Source of the DNA: Ferruginibacter sp.
GTDB taxonomy: Bacteria; Bacteroidota; Bacteroidia; Chitinophagales; Chitinophagaceae
Length of the DNA: 64,000 nucleotides
Direction: 5' to 3'
Assembly (NCBI GenBank): GCA_017983695.1
Contig: JAGOAX010000001.1
Location: 62,001-126,000, forward strand
A program made the position numbers and the translations under genes. Each line of letters starts with the position of its first letter. Position 1 is the first letter of the stretch. Below are positions 46,520-55,459 of this stretch, piece after piece. The notes beneath the pieces were generated by a model. That model searched no databases, was not told the origin of the DNA, and saw nothing but the letters and a program-made list of their open reading frames with translations.

Positions 46520-48565
46520 TTATGAAAGTTGTTCTGCTGTACGGCTGGCAGGTGCTTTTATCAGATCCCGTGGATATTTTTTTATATACCGCCATAGTAT
46601 GCCTAAAAACTCGGGATATTCCCGTAAATGAATACCACGGCTTTTTACAGCAACAAAAAATGCAAGACTGAAACTAACTGCAAAGTTTAGAAAGCCAATA
46701 CAAAAAACTCCAAATATGGTGTACCACAATTCTTTTGCTGCAATGTTATGTCCCATTCCAAAAAAACCAATAGCAGTGTTTGCTGCAGATATAGTGATAT
46801 GCCTGATGTCGAAAGGCAAACCAAACATCTTTCCAAAAAATCCGGCCATCCCTAAAAAGAAGCCTAAAGAAATATTACCGATCAATGCACCCAGGTTATT
46901 TTCTATATAGCGGATAATTTTATACCGGCGCTTTTCGCTGAAGGTAAATTTAAAAGAAGAAAGGCTGCGTAACCTGTCGCCAATTTTACCATACACCACA
47001 TAATTTTCTACATAGCCTGCAATAAGGCCGCTGGCAAATAAAAAGAAACCGGTAAAGCAGGCATATAATAATGCCAGGCTGTGCAAAGGCTGCTGGTCGG
47101 TTAATAATTTATGTGCTGCATTAATTTGCTCAGGTGTTGTACCTCCAACAATCATCGACCCTGTAATTTCAAAAAACAAAAACGCCAGTAAGTATGTAAG
47201 TGGAAATACCACTATTAAATTGCCTGCAAATGAAGCCAGTTGTGTACGGCTTACCCTTGCAATAGTTATGGCAAGATTTCTTAAATCAGGACGTTCGCCA
47301 ATTTTTTGTACATCAAAAGAACTGGCGACATTATTGGCCGTGTATGCAGGCTGCTTGGTAGCTAATGTGGAGCCTGTATCCTGTATTAAAATAAACCCCA
47401 ACGAATAATTGGTGCTGTACAAAAAGCCCTGCCAAAAAGGAGCCAGTTTCATTTTGCCCAATAAATTTTTTATTACCCCGATAAAAGAAATGATAACACC
47501 ACCGCCGCAAGCACTCCAAAACATTTTCCAGAATTCTTTCCTGGTAGTGCTGATGTATCTTTCGCCTGTACGGCCGCCATGCTCTGCAATCTGGTAGGCC
47601 AGGTACCCAGTGTTCTCACTTAAAAATTCCATTACCGAATTTTTCCGGTTCTCATTCCGCACTACTGTTTTAAAATACTCTGCAAAGCGTTCGGTATTAA
47701 AAGTATTATCGCTGTCTAGTACATCTAAAATTATAAACAACCGGTTTATCTGCTGTTGTAAACGGGTGATGATATAAGTTTGCGCCAGGCTTGTTCCATA
47801 CACTTTACGCTGGTCCTTTATCCACTGAATACTCTGGTTACAATTATGCAATGCCTCGCCAATATTATCCAGCAGTAATCGTTTTGCTTCATCATTACCT
47901 CCTGATTCACTCAGGCGCAAATACTCATTCACCAAACGGTTCTGTTCTAAAAAAGGATAAATGGCATCTTCAAAATTTTCATAGCGGTGCGTCATTTCCT
48001 TTTCTAAACCTAATGTGGTAACCCGGTAACTCATTACCTGCAGCGACTGGTTTAACTGTTTTATCAATGCCGGCTCGGTAAGGTTTATCTGTATGCCCAG
48101 CATTTCAAAAAACTGTTTCCATAATGCCGGGTCAATTCCTTCTACCCAGATATGATCGCTCTTTTTATAAAATATTTTATTGATAACGTATAAAAAATCG
48201 TTGGGGTTTTGCAGTGCAGGCAACATCTTGTGTTTTAATTTGCCCTGCAGCTCCTGCACAAAACCACGGCTGCTTACAATGCCGCTTTCGGTAAGCGCTG
48301 GCACAATGTTGGTATTTACAAATTGTCTTAGTAAAGCTTTACGCAGGCTGAACAACGCAGTAGGCTCTTTAACCACCTGGTACAATACGGCTTTAAATTT
48401 CAATTCGGCTTCGGCAATGTTACGGGCATTATCGGGGCGGATCTTTTTTATCAACTCTACCAAAAACTCCAGGCTGCGGTTGGGCGTATGTAAAGGTAAT
48501 ACCACCGCCGGTTGTTTTGCAGGGGGTACCGATCCTTCTTTTTTACTCTTTGAAATACGCAGCAT
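46520..48565 (-). CDS. Gcr-type 'site-specific recombinase' family membrane protein
   Basis: 681 aa matching the SpecificRecomb/Gcr family (PF10136). The N-terminal half (about 30-340) is helical and soluble-looking. The C-terminal half has several hydrophobic segments (MFWSACGGGVIISFIGVIKNL, FAGNLIVVFPLTYLLAFLFF, SLALLYACFTGFFLFASGLIAGY, NISLGFFLGMAGFFGKMFG and others). The family name comes from an early report in Neisseria; there is no recombinase fold or catalytic motif here, so it is better viewed as a conserved inner-membrane protein of unknown role. Confidence 0.82.
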   Translation of the reverse strand: MLRISKSKKEGSVPPAKQPAVVLPLHTPNRSLEFLVELIKKIRPDNARNIAEAELKFKAVLYQVVKEPTALFSLRKALLRQFVNTNIVPALTESGIVSSRGFVQELQGKLKHKMLPALQNPNDFLYVINKIFYKKSDHIWVEGIDPALWKQFFEMLGIQINLTEPALIKQLNQSLQVMSYRVTTLGLEKEMTHRYENFEDAIYPFLEQNRLVNEYLRLSESGGNDEAKRLLLDNIGEALHNCNQSIQWIKDQRKVYGTSLAQTYIITRLQQQINRLFIILDVLDSDNTFNTERFAEYFKTVVRNENRKNSVMEFLSENTGYLAYQIAEHGGRTGERYISTTRKEFWKMFWSACGGGVIISFIGVIKNLLGKMKLAPFWQGFLYSTNYSLGFILIQDTGSTLATKQPAYTANNVASSFDVQKIGERPDLRNLAITIARVSRTQLASFAGNLIVVFPLTYLLAFLFFEITGSMIVGGTTPEQINAAHKLLTDQQPLHSLALLYACFTGFFLFASGLIAGYVENYVVYGKIGDRLRSLSSFKFTFSEKRRYKIIRYIENNLGALIGNISLGFFLGMAGFFGKMFGLPFDIRHITISAANTAIGFFGMGHNIAAKELWYTIFGVFCIGFLNFAVSFSLAFFVAVKSRGIHLREYPEFLGILWRYIKKYPRDLIKAPASRTAEQLS

Positions 48566-48657
48566 TATTGGCCTTTACTATAATTATAAAACACTTTCAT
48601 ATGACAATTATTGTGCCCTAAATGTTGCATAACGGCGCTATCTGTCAAAAAAGATAT

Positions 48658-48665
48658 TATTTTTG
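48658..48665 (+). promoter_or_regulatory. Candidate -7 box directly before clpS
   Basis: TATTTTTG matches TAnnTTTG and ends 8 nt before the ATG at 48674, so the transcript would be nearly leaderless. -33 element not evident. Confidence 0.3.
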
Positions 48666-48673
48666 TGTTAGCT

Positions 48674-48973
48674 ATGGCAACGCAAGCAAATACCATAACA
48701 AAACAGGTTGTTGATACTGATGTGTTAACCACAACAGAAAACTCCTGTTCGCTGATTGTTTGGAACGATGAAGTAAATACTTTTGAATGGGTGATAGAAA
48801 CCCTGATTGAAGTTTGCGGACATGATGAACAGCAGGCCGAGCAATGCTCAATGATCATACACACCAGGGGCAAATACGCAGTAAAAGAAGGCCCCTACGA
48901 TACCTTAAAACCGCAGTGCGATGCCATTACAGAAAGAGGCATTGGCGCAACTATTGAAGTGATTGCGGAGTGA
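48674..48973 (+). CDS. clpS: ATP-dependent Clp protease adaptor ClpS
   Basis: 99 aa from ATG 48674. The N-degron-binding core is visible: IVWNDEVNTFEWVIETL (28-44, canonical NDDxTPMEFV) and MIIHTRGKYAVKEG (60-73, substrate-binding His). ClpS binds N-terminal destabilising residues and delivers the proteins to ClpAP (or ClpCP). The unstructured N-terminus is about 20 aa, as usual. An upstream in-frame ATG (48611) adds a non-conserved stretch and is unlikely. Confidence 0.92.
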   Translation: MATQANTITKQVVDTDVLTTTENSCSLIVWNDEVNTFEWVIETLIEVCGHDEQQAEQCSMIIHTRGKYAVKEGPYDTLKPQCDAITERGIGATIEVIAE

Positions 48974-49093
48974 TCCACTTATTATTTAAGCATAATTTTA
49001 TTGTTTCGAAAGCTGTTGTTTCAGCGAAGCGGAGTTTTGTATATTTACTTGTTGCATTCAATTTTAAATATGACATTTCCAGTTATTTAAAGT

Positions 49094-49525
49094 ATGACTT
49101 TTAAAACCAAGACAAATCTCAAAAAGCGTATAATTGCGACGTTGCTTGACTATGCATTGTTTTTAATTTCAACCTATATATACATTGTACTTGTTGGGCA
49201 TGACAATGACGAAGGTGGTAAAACGGTAAACGGACTTTTAGCTCTACCAATTCCAATGGGATGGTTTATTTATTTTGTTGTTATCGAAGCATGCTATGAT
49301 GCGACTCTTGTGCATCAAGGACTTTACTTAAAGGTTCTTACCGTTGACAGGAAGGAAACTGAATGGACACAAGCTTTAAAACGTCATTTGCTTGACCCGA
49401 TAGATATTTTATTTTTTGGTATACCGGCAATAATTGCAATTAAAAATTCAGCCAAGCATCAACGTATTGGTGACATGTGGGCAGGGACAATAGTTGTTGA
49501 CTTAAAAGACAAAGAACAATCTTAG
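49094..49525 (+). CDS. RDD family membrane protein
   Basis: 143 aa. The start KKRIIATLLDYALFLISTYIYIVLVG carries the RDD-type Arg/Asp pattern in the first helix. A second helix (LLALPIPMGWFIYFVVIEACYD) precedes a third hydrophobic stretch near PIDILFFGIPAIIAI. The family occurs in many bacteria, with suggestions of ion or solute transport. No operon partner is evident. Confidence 0.82.
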   Translation: MTFKTKTNLKKRIIATLLDYALFLISTYIYIVLVGHDNDEGGKTVNGLLALPIPMGWFIYFVVIEACYDATLVHQGLYLKVLTVDRKETEWTQALKRHLLDPIDILFFGIPAIIAIKNSAKHQRIGDMWAGTIVVDLKDKEQS

Positions 49526-49618
49526 TAAATTACACAACTCAGTCCTGACGGAGAAAAACTGCATGCAACTTCAGGTTTGGCAATAAGCTGGCTGAGGGAA
49601 TAACAATCATCTGCCGCC

Positions 49619-49642
49619 GTTGTTGGCCGACTGACCAACAAC
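49619..49642. repeat. 8-bp-stem hairpin between convergent genes
   Basis: GTTGTTGG and CCAACAAC pair around CCGACTGA, 21 bp before the TDO stop. There is no T-run, so it is not a standard terminator; it may act as a transcript end for the convergent RDD and TDO genes. Confidence 0.4.
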
Positions 49643-49663
49643 TGGTTTACATTAGGAATTCAT

Positions 49664-50659
49664 CTAAAAATTATACCCCAACTTCTCTCCCACCTCCTTC
49701 GGCAATACAGGCAATTTTCTTCTGTCAACCAAAAAACTATTCAGCTGCGCCAGCTCCCGAAATATATAATGTTTATCCATGGCCGCTTTTAAATAACCGG
49801 CACCGGTGCTGCCGCCTGTACCAATACGGGTACCGATCATGCGCTGCACCATATTAATATGCCGGTAGCGCCAATTGCCCAGCTGGTTATCAATTTCCAG
49901 TAAGGTATCTAATAACTGAAACGGTAGTTCCAGCATGGGATAGCCGCGGTATAACATTATGAACAAAGCTGCACGGCAGGCTTTTGGCGTAAGGTTTCTT
50001 TCGGCATCAGCTGCAGCGTTGTTAAAAACAGTTTCAAAAAGAGTGGCATTATTTTTTTCAGCTTCTGCCAAACTGTTAACATATACCTGCTGGTAATTAT
50101 TCCATAATTTTTCATCAATAAAAGGCATACGTTCCAGCCATGCATTTACCAGTTCTAAAACTGATTGGCCTTTTTCTGCTGCCTTAATAATTTCAATATC
50201 TTTTTCTTTTAATTGAGAGGTGTAGTAATGCTGACCGTGGCGATGTTCAAATTTTAAACCCAGTTTAGCCTCCAGTATTTTAAACTGGTAACTCTGAAAG
50301 CCTGATGCCGGCCTCAGCATATCCCTGAAATCGAGGAAGTCCATCGGCGTCATGGTTTCCATAATATCAATCTGCTGCACCAATACTTTTAATATTGTGG
50401 TCACTCTTTTTAAACGGTGTACCACGGTTTGCATCTCGGGAGAGTTATCGTTTAATGCAGGCTTGTCTAATATTTCAATAACAGAATTTACTTCAAACAA
50501 TATCTGCTTAAACCATAATTCGTATGCCTGGTGAATGATGATGAATAACATTTCATCGTGTGCAGGTGTATTACCGGGCTTCAAACTTTCCGGCTCCTGT
50601 GCACCTGTAATTTTATCTAACTGTAAATATTCGCTGTAGTACACGGCTTTATTTTCCAT
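49664..50659 (-). CDS. kynA: Tryptophan 2,3-dioxygenase family protein
   Basis: 331 aa from ATG 50659. Typical features are the N-terminal YYSEYLQLDKITGAQEPES, HDEMLFIIIHQAYELWFKQILFEVNSV with the heme-pocket and substrate residues, SFQSYQFKILEAKLGL-like GFQSYQFKILEAKLG, and the C-terminal MIGTRIGTGGSTGAGYL that binds the substrate. It opens the indole ring of tryptophan to N-formylkynurenine with a heme iron. Other kynurenine genes are not in the window. Confidence 0.9.
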   Translation of the reverse strand: MENKAVYYSEYLQLDKITGAQEPESLKPGNTPAHDEMLFIIIHQAYELWFKQILFEVNSVIEILDKPALNDNSPEMQTVVHRLKRVTTILKVLVQQIDIMETMTPMDFLDFRDMLRPASGFQSYQFKILEAKLGLKFEHRHGQHYYTSQLKEKDIEIIKAAEKGQSVLELVNAWLERMPFIDEKLWNNYQQVYVNSLAEAEKNNATLFETVFNNAAADAERNLTPKACRAALFIMLYRGYPMLELPFQLLDTLLEIDNQLGNWRYRHINMVQRMIGTRIGTGGSTGAGYLKAAMDKHYIFRELAQLNSFLVDRRKLPVLPKEVGEKLGYNF

Positions 50660-50677
50660 AACATTATTTTGGTGTAA

Positions 50678-50685
50678 CAAACTTA
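50678..50685 (-). promoter_or_regulatory. Candidate -7 box of the TDO promoter
   Basis: On the minus strand TAAGTTTG matches TAnnTTTG, 18 nt upstream of the ATG. No clear -33 element. Confidence 0.35.
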
Positions 50686-50847
50686 AGAAATGTAACGGCG
50701 TAAAAAATGTTTTTTTAAATAACTGCTTTTGTTAACCGTTGGTGAAGAGGAAATTGCTTTAACAATTTCTTATCTAAACAAAAAAAAACTGGCATACTAT
50801 TCTAATAACAGTATGCAAGCAGCCACTTAAAACACTGCCCCAAAAAC

Positions 50848-51513
50848 ATGAAATATAAATTTACTCTTGCTGTAATCAGTATCTTAATAATGAACAGCAC
50901 AAAAGCACAAATTACTTACGGTGTACAGGCCGGCGCAACAATTGCCAACTGGAAAGGTGATGCACTACAAAGCCTGAACGATGTGGTTGACCTCTCTAAT
51001 GGTTTTGTAACTACAAAAAGTAAAACAGGCATCAGCATTGGCGGATATGTAAACATTCCTGTAACGGATAAAATTTCTTTTGAGCCAGGATTGCAATATG
51101 CACAAAAAGGATATACCATGCAGGGTGATTTAAAAATTGATGCCTTAAAATTTTTAGGAGTTAATGCCAGCGCAAAAGTGGAAGCACATTATATTGACAT
51201 ACCCCTGGTATTAAAAGCAGAACTGGCAAAAGGCCTGAGTATTTATGCAGGGCCACAGGTATCGTATCTGGTAAAAAATAACCTGCATTTAAATGCCGGT
51301 ATACTGGGCATCAGTTTATACAACGATAGATTAGACATTACCGATAATTTCAACCGTATGGATATGGGCCTGGCCGGTGGTATAGGTTATAAATTCGACA
51401 ACGGATTTAATATAAAAGCCGGTTACGATTATGGCTTATCAAAATTAGATAAGAACGATAATTTTAAAGCCTATAACAGGGTTGCAAAAATCTCAGTTGG
51501 TTTTAGTTTTTAG
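50848..51513 (+). CDS. Outer-membrane beta-barrel protein (PorT-like porin family)
   Basis: 221 aa with a signal peptide (about 1-20, ending STKAQ). The remainder alternates hydrophobic and polar residues as in an eight-stranded barrel: ITYGVQAGATIANWKG, KISFEPGLQYAQKGY, HYIDIPLVLKAEL, GLSIYAGPQVSYLV and the C-terminal VAKISVGFSF ending in Phe. Such proteins are common in Bacteroidota, function unassigned. It is divergent from TDO. Confidence 0.85.
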   Translation: MKYKFTLAVISILIMNSTKAQITYGVQAGATIANWKGDALQSLNDVVDLSNGFVTTKSKTGISIGGYVNIPVTDKISFEPGLQYAQKGYTMQGDLKIDALKFLGVNASAKVEAHYIDIPLVLKAELAKGLSIYAGPQVSYLVKNNLHLNAGILGISLYNDRLDITDNFNRMDMGLAGGIGYKFDNGFNIKAGYDYGLSKLDKNDNFKAYNRVAKISVGFSF

Positions 51514-51532
51514 GTGGCTATGCTTTAGGTTT

Positions 51533-51567
51533 AAAGCGATACCTGTAAAAGGGTGTCGCTTTTTTTA
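51533..51567 (+). terminator. Terminator after the porin-like gene
   Basis: AAAGCGATACC pairs (with one G-U) to GGGTGTCGCTTT around a loop, followed by a T7 tract. Confidence 0.8.
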
Positions 51568-51579
51568 TGCCCCCCGATG

Positions 51580-51600
51580 CCCCTAACCCCTAAAGGGGAA
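51580..51600. repeat. C-rich intergenic hairpin CCCCTAACCCCTAAAGGGG
   Basis: CCCC and GGGG pair around TAAA with a second CCCC upstream. This C-rich motif is of a kind seen repeatedly between genes in Bacteroidota. It is the only copy in the window. Confidence 0.4.
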
Positions 51601-51720
51601 CCGCAGCTTTTGAATTCCAGCAGCATTTATTTTGCTGGAGCTCATAAACTGACTCATTTCATACTTTCCGATTAAGCAATGATTTTCCTTAAATTTGCAT
51701 CCCGAATAACAGTAGTTACT

Positions 51721-51763
51721 GATTAACTACTTAACCAGTAAACCAATTAACCAGTTAACTAAA
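51721..51763. repeat. Short tandem A/T-rich repeat upstream of yebC
   Basis: TTAACTACTTAACCAGTAAA, then CCAATTAACCAGTTAACTAAA, repeats the 10-mer TTAACCAGTT/AA. It lies just before the yebC start and could include promoter elements. TAAATTTG at 51690-51697 is a possible -7 box. Confidence 0.4.
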
Positions 51764-51766
51764 TTT

Positions 51767-52477
51767 ATGGGAAGGATATTTGAAGTAAGAAAAGGAGCCA
51801 TGTTTGCCCGTTGGGATAAAATGGCAAAAGACTTTACCCGTATAGGGAAAGAAATTAATATTGCTGTAAAAGCTGGTGGTCCCGATCCGGATAGTAACCC
51901 TGCATTACGCAGGTGCTACCTGAATGCCAAGGCCTGCAATATGCCTAAAGATAGAGTTGAGGCCGCTATAAAAAGAGCAATGGGTAAAGACACCAGCAGT
52001 TATGATGAGGTTGTTTATGAAGGATATGCACCACATGGTGTTGCATTGTTAGTTGAAACGGCAACTGATAACCCTACAAGAACAGTTGCGAATGTGAGAA
52101 TGCATTTTACTAAAAGCGGTGGCGCATTAGGTACTAGTGGTAGTGTAGCTTTTACTTTTACCCGTATGGGAGAATTTAAGGTAAAAAATGCAGGTGTGAA
52201 TATTGAAGATCTGGAATTGGAATTGATTGATTATGGCCTGGAAGAAATAGGAGAAGATAGTTCAGGGAATATCATTATCCGCACAGCTTTTGCAGAGTTT
52301 GGGCATATGGCAAAGGCATTGGAAGAAAAAAAGATTGAGGTTATTACTGCCGAACTTACACGTATACCAATGAATTTAACGGAACTTGATGAGGAAGCCG
52401 CTAATGATGTATTGAAATTAGTAGATAAACTTGAGCAGGATGAAGATGTGCAGAAAGTGTATCACAATTTGAAATAA
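51767..52477 (+). CDS. yebC: YebC/PmpR family translational/transcriptional regulator
   Basis: 236 aa. Conserved N-terminal RMSKWANIKH-like block [23 protein letters not shown], then [13 protein letters not shown], the [18 protein letters not shown] helix and the [28 protein letters not shown] segment. The family was annotated as a transcription factor; recent work ties YebC to ribosome stalling at proline stretches. A standalone gene with its own terminator. Confidence 0.94.
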   Translation: MGRIFEVRKGAMFARWDKMAKDFTRIGKEINIAVKAGGPDPDSNPALRRCYLNAKACNMPKDRVEAAIKRAMGKDTSSYDEVVYEGYAPHGVALLVETATDNPTRTVANVRMHFTKSGGALGTSGSVAFTFTRMGEFKVKNAGVNIEDLELELIDYGLEEIGEDSSGNIIIRTAFAEFGHMAKALEEKKIEVITAELTRIPMNLTELDEEAANDVLKLVDKLEQDEDVQKVYHNLK

Positions 52478-52496
52478 AATCACTACTATATTTTTT

Positions 52497-52527
52497 AAAA
52501 GCTGCCTAAATAAGGCAGCTTTTTTTA
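52497..52527 (+). terminator. Terminator after yebC
   Basis: AAAAGCTGCCT and AGGCAGCTTTT flank AAATA, followed by further T's. Confidence 0.9.
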
Positions 52528-52654
52528 ATCTATTCCAATTTCATTTAAGGCTAAAAAACATAATTTATTCTTGAAATCCTTAGCTTTGATAAGTGTGAAA
52601 TGTATAGAAAACTGAAATTAAGATATTAATTTTTCATAGTGAATTCCTAACTGC

Positions 52655-53938
52655 ATGTTTATAGCTAATACTTATACAGTTTTTATTGCATCTCCAAGCG
52701 ATGTGTTAGAAGAAAGAAACGAAGCAGAAAGACTTATCAATAAATGGAATGGAATAAATTCTGATTCAAATAACATGGCATTATTACCCTTACGATGGGA
52801 GAATAATGTAGCTCCAGGCTTAGAAAAAGATGGACAATCTATTATTAATGAAAAATTACTAGACAAAACAGACTTGCTTGTAGCAATCTTTTGGTCTCGA
52901 ATTGGTTCTCCAACAACAAGAAGTAAAAGCGCAACAATTGAAGAAATTGATTATCATATAAAGCAAAAGAAGCCGGCTATGGTATTTTTCTGCAAGAGAA
53001 ATCCAAAAGAAGGTTACGATCTAAAACAATATGAAGAGGTTAACGCATTAAAAGCAGAATACTTTAGCAAAGGTCTTGTTAAAGAATTTGATACATTAGA
53101 AAACTTTAAAGCAATATTTTCTGATTGTTTACAATTAAAGCTGAATGAAAATAAAAATTTATTTTCCGGCTTTAGTATTGAGAATGGAGAATTTCAAATA
53201 ATTGGTTTTGAAAATTTATCTGAAGAAGCTAGGACAATTCTTAGCAAAATGGGTGAAGCAAACAATGGCTCAATAATGGTTACAAATTCAAAACAGGGCT
53301 TTCATATTCAATGTGGAAATTCTGTTCTATTCGACGGGGATAAAATACGTGACTTAGTAAAATGGCAAGATGCATTGGAACAGTTAGAGAAGAATAACCA
53401 GATTGAAAAAAAGTCAAACACCCATTATACAATAACCTCAAAAGGGCTTAGGAATATCGACACGAAAAAGGCTGAACTAATTCCGTTAAATCAAAATAAG
53501 CCGAGACTTTCCTTGGCTCTACAATGGACTCATGGCCATCGTTTTAATAATGGATTGTCCCCTCTGAATAAGTTTTCAACCCAGCCAATTCCAGCGGAAG
53601 AAGCGATTTGGACTTTTGAGATTTCTAATAAATATAATTTGATATTAAAAAATGTTTCAAAAGAACCTGCCTGGAACATTGAAATAATAAATGCAGAAAA
53701 AATCTTTGACAACATTCAAAAGATTAAACCTCTTACTTCATTAAATTCAGGTGAAGATATTTTACTAGAAGTTGAATTTTTACAATATCATAGTGGCTTT
53801 GGTTTAGATGCAGATAAGCTTCCTAGAATTCCTAGTGATAAAGAAGGGAAAAAGCTAATTATCAAATTCGATAACTCAGAAGGGGAAAAATTCGATTCTG
53901 TTTTCGCTCTACGAGATGGAAAATTTACCTTAGAGTAA
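52655..53938 (+). CDS. Stand-alone DUF4062 protein with winged-helix-like middle and beta-rich C-terminus
   Basis: 427 aa. Residues 4 to about 160 match DUF4062: VFIASPSDVLEERNEAERLI, then strand-helix elements ending LLVAIFWSRIGSPT. The middle (about 190-275) looks like a winged helix: helix LSEEARTILSKMG, recognition-like helix WQDALEQLEKNNQI and wing THYTITSKGLRNI. The last about 150 aa are beta-rich with no recognised family. DUF4062 usually heads NACHT/STAND proteins in antiviral and signalling systems; here there is no NTPase. No signal peptide or membrane helix. Flanked by terminators and intergenic DNA, with A/T-rich codon use. A defence or signalling role is only a hypothesis. Confidence 0.82.
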   Translation: MFIANTYTVFIASPSDVLEERNEAERLINKWNGINSDSNNMALLPLRWENNVAPGLEKDGQSIINEKLLDKTDLLVAIFWSRIGSPTTRSKSATIEEIDYHIKQKKPAMVFFCKRNPKEGYDLKQYEEVNALKAEYFSKGLVKEFDTLENFKAIFSDCLQLKLNENKNLFSGFSIENGEFQIIGFENLSEEARTILSKMGEANNGSIMVTNSKQGFHIQCGNSVLFDGDKIRDLVKWQDALEQLEKNNQIEKKSNTHYTITSKGLRNIDTKKAELIPLNQNKPRLSLALQWTHGHRFNNGLSPLNKFSTQPIPAEEAIWTFEISNKYNLILKNVSKEPAWNIEIINAEKIFDNIQKIKPLTSLNSGEDILLEVEFLQYHSGFGLDADKLPRIPSDKEGKKLIIKFDNSEGEKFDSVFALRDGKFTLE

Positions 53939-54024
53939 AAGAACCCAAAAGTCAATACTATCAAAATTTTTGTTGTTTAATAGTACTTAGAGTAGAATCC
54001 ACGAATAAAATACCTATCCTTTTT

Positions 54025-54657
54025 TTATTCTTTTATACAGCGTACAGCGTATCCATTGCCTTGGTTATCATTATCTCTGCCAACAGCATTATCATTGCAG
54101 GTCGTAAATCTATATGTTGGGCTAAAGGGCTGCCTGGCTTTTGTTACCCAAAATGTCCACCAGAATGCGGTTTTCCCAATTTCGGCAAAACTGCCATCGT
54201 AGTTTCTTGCACCGGCTGCAAGGCCATTAAATCCGGCACTGTTATTTCCATTACCGTTGTTATTCCAGCCGGTGGTGCTTTTAATTTTAATACCGGCAGT
54301 TTCTTCGCCGCCTAACCCATCAATAAGCAATTGCCATTCATCATCTGTTGCAATATGCCAACCAGCAGGCGCTAACCCTCTTTTATCGTTAACGGCATAC
54401 CAATTATAGAGTTTACCATACTTGGTGCCGTTGGCAGAATCGTTTTGATAATAACACCAGGCTGGTTTTTTCTGATCACCAAATTTTGCCCACTCCTCGT
54501 CAGTTTTTACCTCGGGAATATTATCCCCGTTACGGAATTGGCTTACCGCTAAATTTTTATCTGCCCAATTTACAGCGCCGATCTTAACCGTTTGCCCATT
54601 GACAATTAAGCCAAATGATAAAAGTAAAACTACGAGGGATAAATTAAGCTTTGTCAT
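54025..54657 (-). CDS. Exported FISUMP-domain protein
   Basis: 210 aa with a signal peptide (about 1-22). The rest matches the Fibrobacter succinogenes major paralogous domain: INWADKNLAVSQFRNGD-like start, then YGKLYNWYAVNDKRGLAPAGWHIATDDEWQLLIDGLGG, and GYAVRCIKE at the end. Surface or secreted role; function unknown. No T9SS C-terminal signal is visible. Confidence 0.85.
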   Translation of the reverse strand: MTKLNLSLVVLLLSFGLIVNGQTVKIGAVNWADKNLAVSQFRNGDNIPEVKTDEEWAKFGDQKKPAWCYYQNDSANGTKYGKLYNWYAVNDKRGLAPAGWHIATDDEWQLLIDGLGGEETAGIKIKSTTGWNNNGNGNNSAGFNGLAAGARNYDGSFAEIGKTAFWWTFWVTKARQPFSPTYRFTTCNDNAVGRDNDNQGNGYAVRCIKE

Positions 54658-54874
54658 AAATCAACCTTTCGTTTAAGTAAGCATTTCAATATTTCCTGCT
54701 TTTAATTGATATGCCCAATAAATTACCAGTATCAATTTAATGTAAAATGAACAGCGCTTTTATACAATAGTGGTGCTTTTAAACATACTTTAACGAATTG
54801 CCGGGTAAATTTTAAATGAGAAATACAGTAGAAAATGAGATGTGTGGAAAGCAACAGCGAAAATTTAGTTGCTG

Positions 54875-54903
54875 AAAAATCAAAACCCACGACTGGCGTG
54901 GGC
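54875..54903 (-). terminator. Terminator after the tRNA-Gly/tRNA-Leu pair
   Basis: On the minus strand GCCCACGCCAGTCGTGGG pairs (CCCACG/CGTGGG) and is followed by TTTTGATTTTT, 8 bp beyond the tRNA-Leu 3' end. Confidence 0.75.
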
Positions 54904-54910
54904 TTAAAAG

Positions 54911-54996
54911 TACTCGGGATGGGAGTTGAACCCACACTTACATTGCTGTAAACAGGATTTTAAGTCCTGCGTGTCTACCAGTTCCACCACCCGAGT
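54911..54996 (-). tRNA. tRNA-Leu (anticodon UAA)
   Basis: Minus-strand cloverleaf with acceptor ACTCGGG/CCCGAGT, D-arm GGTGGAACTGGTAGAC, anticodon loop with TAA in CAGGACTTAAAATCCTG, long variable arm TTTACAGCAATGTAAG-like and T-arm GTGGGTTCAACTCCCAT. 86 nt, discriminator A, CCA not encoded. It follows tRNA-Gly in the same direction. Confidence 0.93.
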
Positions 54997-55065
54997 AAAC
55001 ATTCTCTAAAAGAGAATCTGGTAAAGAAAAAAAATCCCAACAAGTGAATGTCAGGATAATTTTTG

Positions 55066-55138
<73 letters not shown>

Positions 55139-55208
55139 AATAATTGTAAGAACTGTCCCGTTTTTCGGACGGCAAAAATAAGGGTTGTATCGCTACAACA
55201 AAAATTTT

Positions 55209-55412
55209 TTATTTATACTTTGGATTGTACAAGGTATTTTCAGGCACATTCACTTCAGGTTTTCCTTTATATCTGTGTGTATATAAATTGAAGCAACCGC
55301 CCAAAACAAAAGCCAAAACCAGAAAAACCTGGCAAAACCATATAAACCGGGAAGATGATACCCAGTTATGTGTAAAATCTTTGTGGGAATTGTCTATAAT
55401 TTCCTGTTCCAT
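55209..55412 (-). CDS. Small single-pass membrane protein
   Basis: 67 aa. A clear hydrophobic helix (FIWFCQVFLVLAFVLGGCF, about 23-41) is framed by polar N- and C-termini. It sits between a glycosyltransferase gene and the tRNA pair on the same strand. No family is recognised and it may be translated, but short length leaves doubt. Confidence 0.5.
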   Translation of the reverse strand: MEQEIIDNSHKDFTHNWVSSSRFIWFCQVFLVLAFVLGGCFNLYTHRYKGKPEVNVPENTLYNPKYK

Positions 55413-55459
55413 GTTTTAAAATTTGCAGTGCAAAAATAAGGTGTATGTTTCAAAAAAAC

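Noticed and set aside
46356..46595. 79-aa minus-strand frame across tRNA-Val
   Set aside because: Overlaps a clear tRNA and its terminator.
46520..48565. Gcr-family protein as an active site-specific recombinase marking a mobile element
   Set aside because: No recombinase motif; multiple membrane segments; no repeats or att sites at its ends.
48180..48632. 150-aa plus-strand frame over the start of the Gcr-type gene
   Set aside because: Antisense shadow of a 681-aa gene; no start signal or family.
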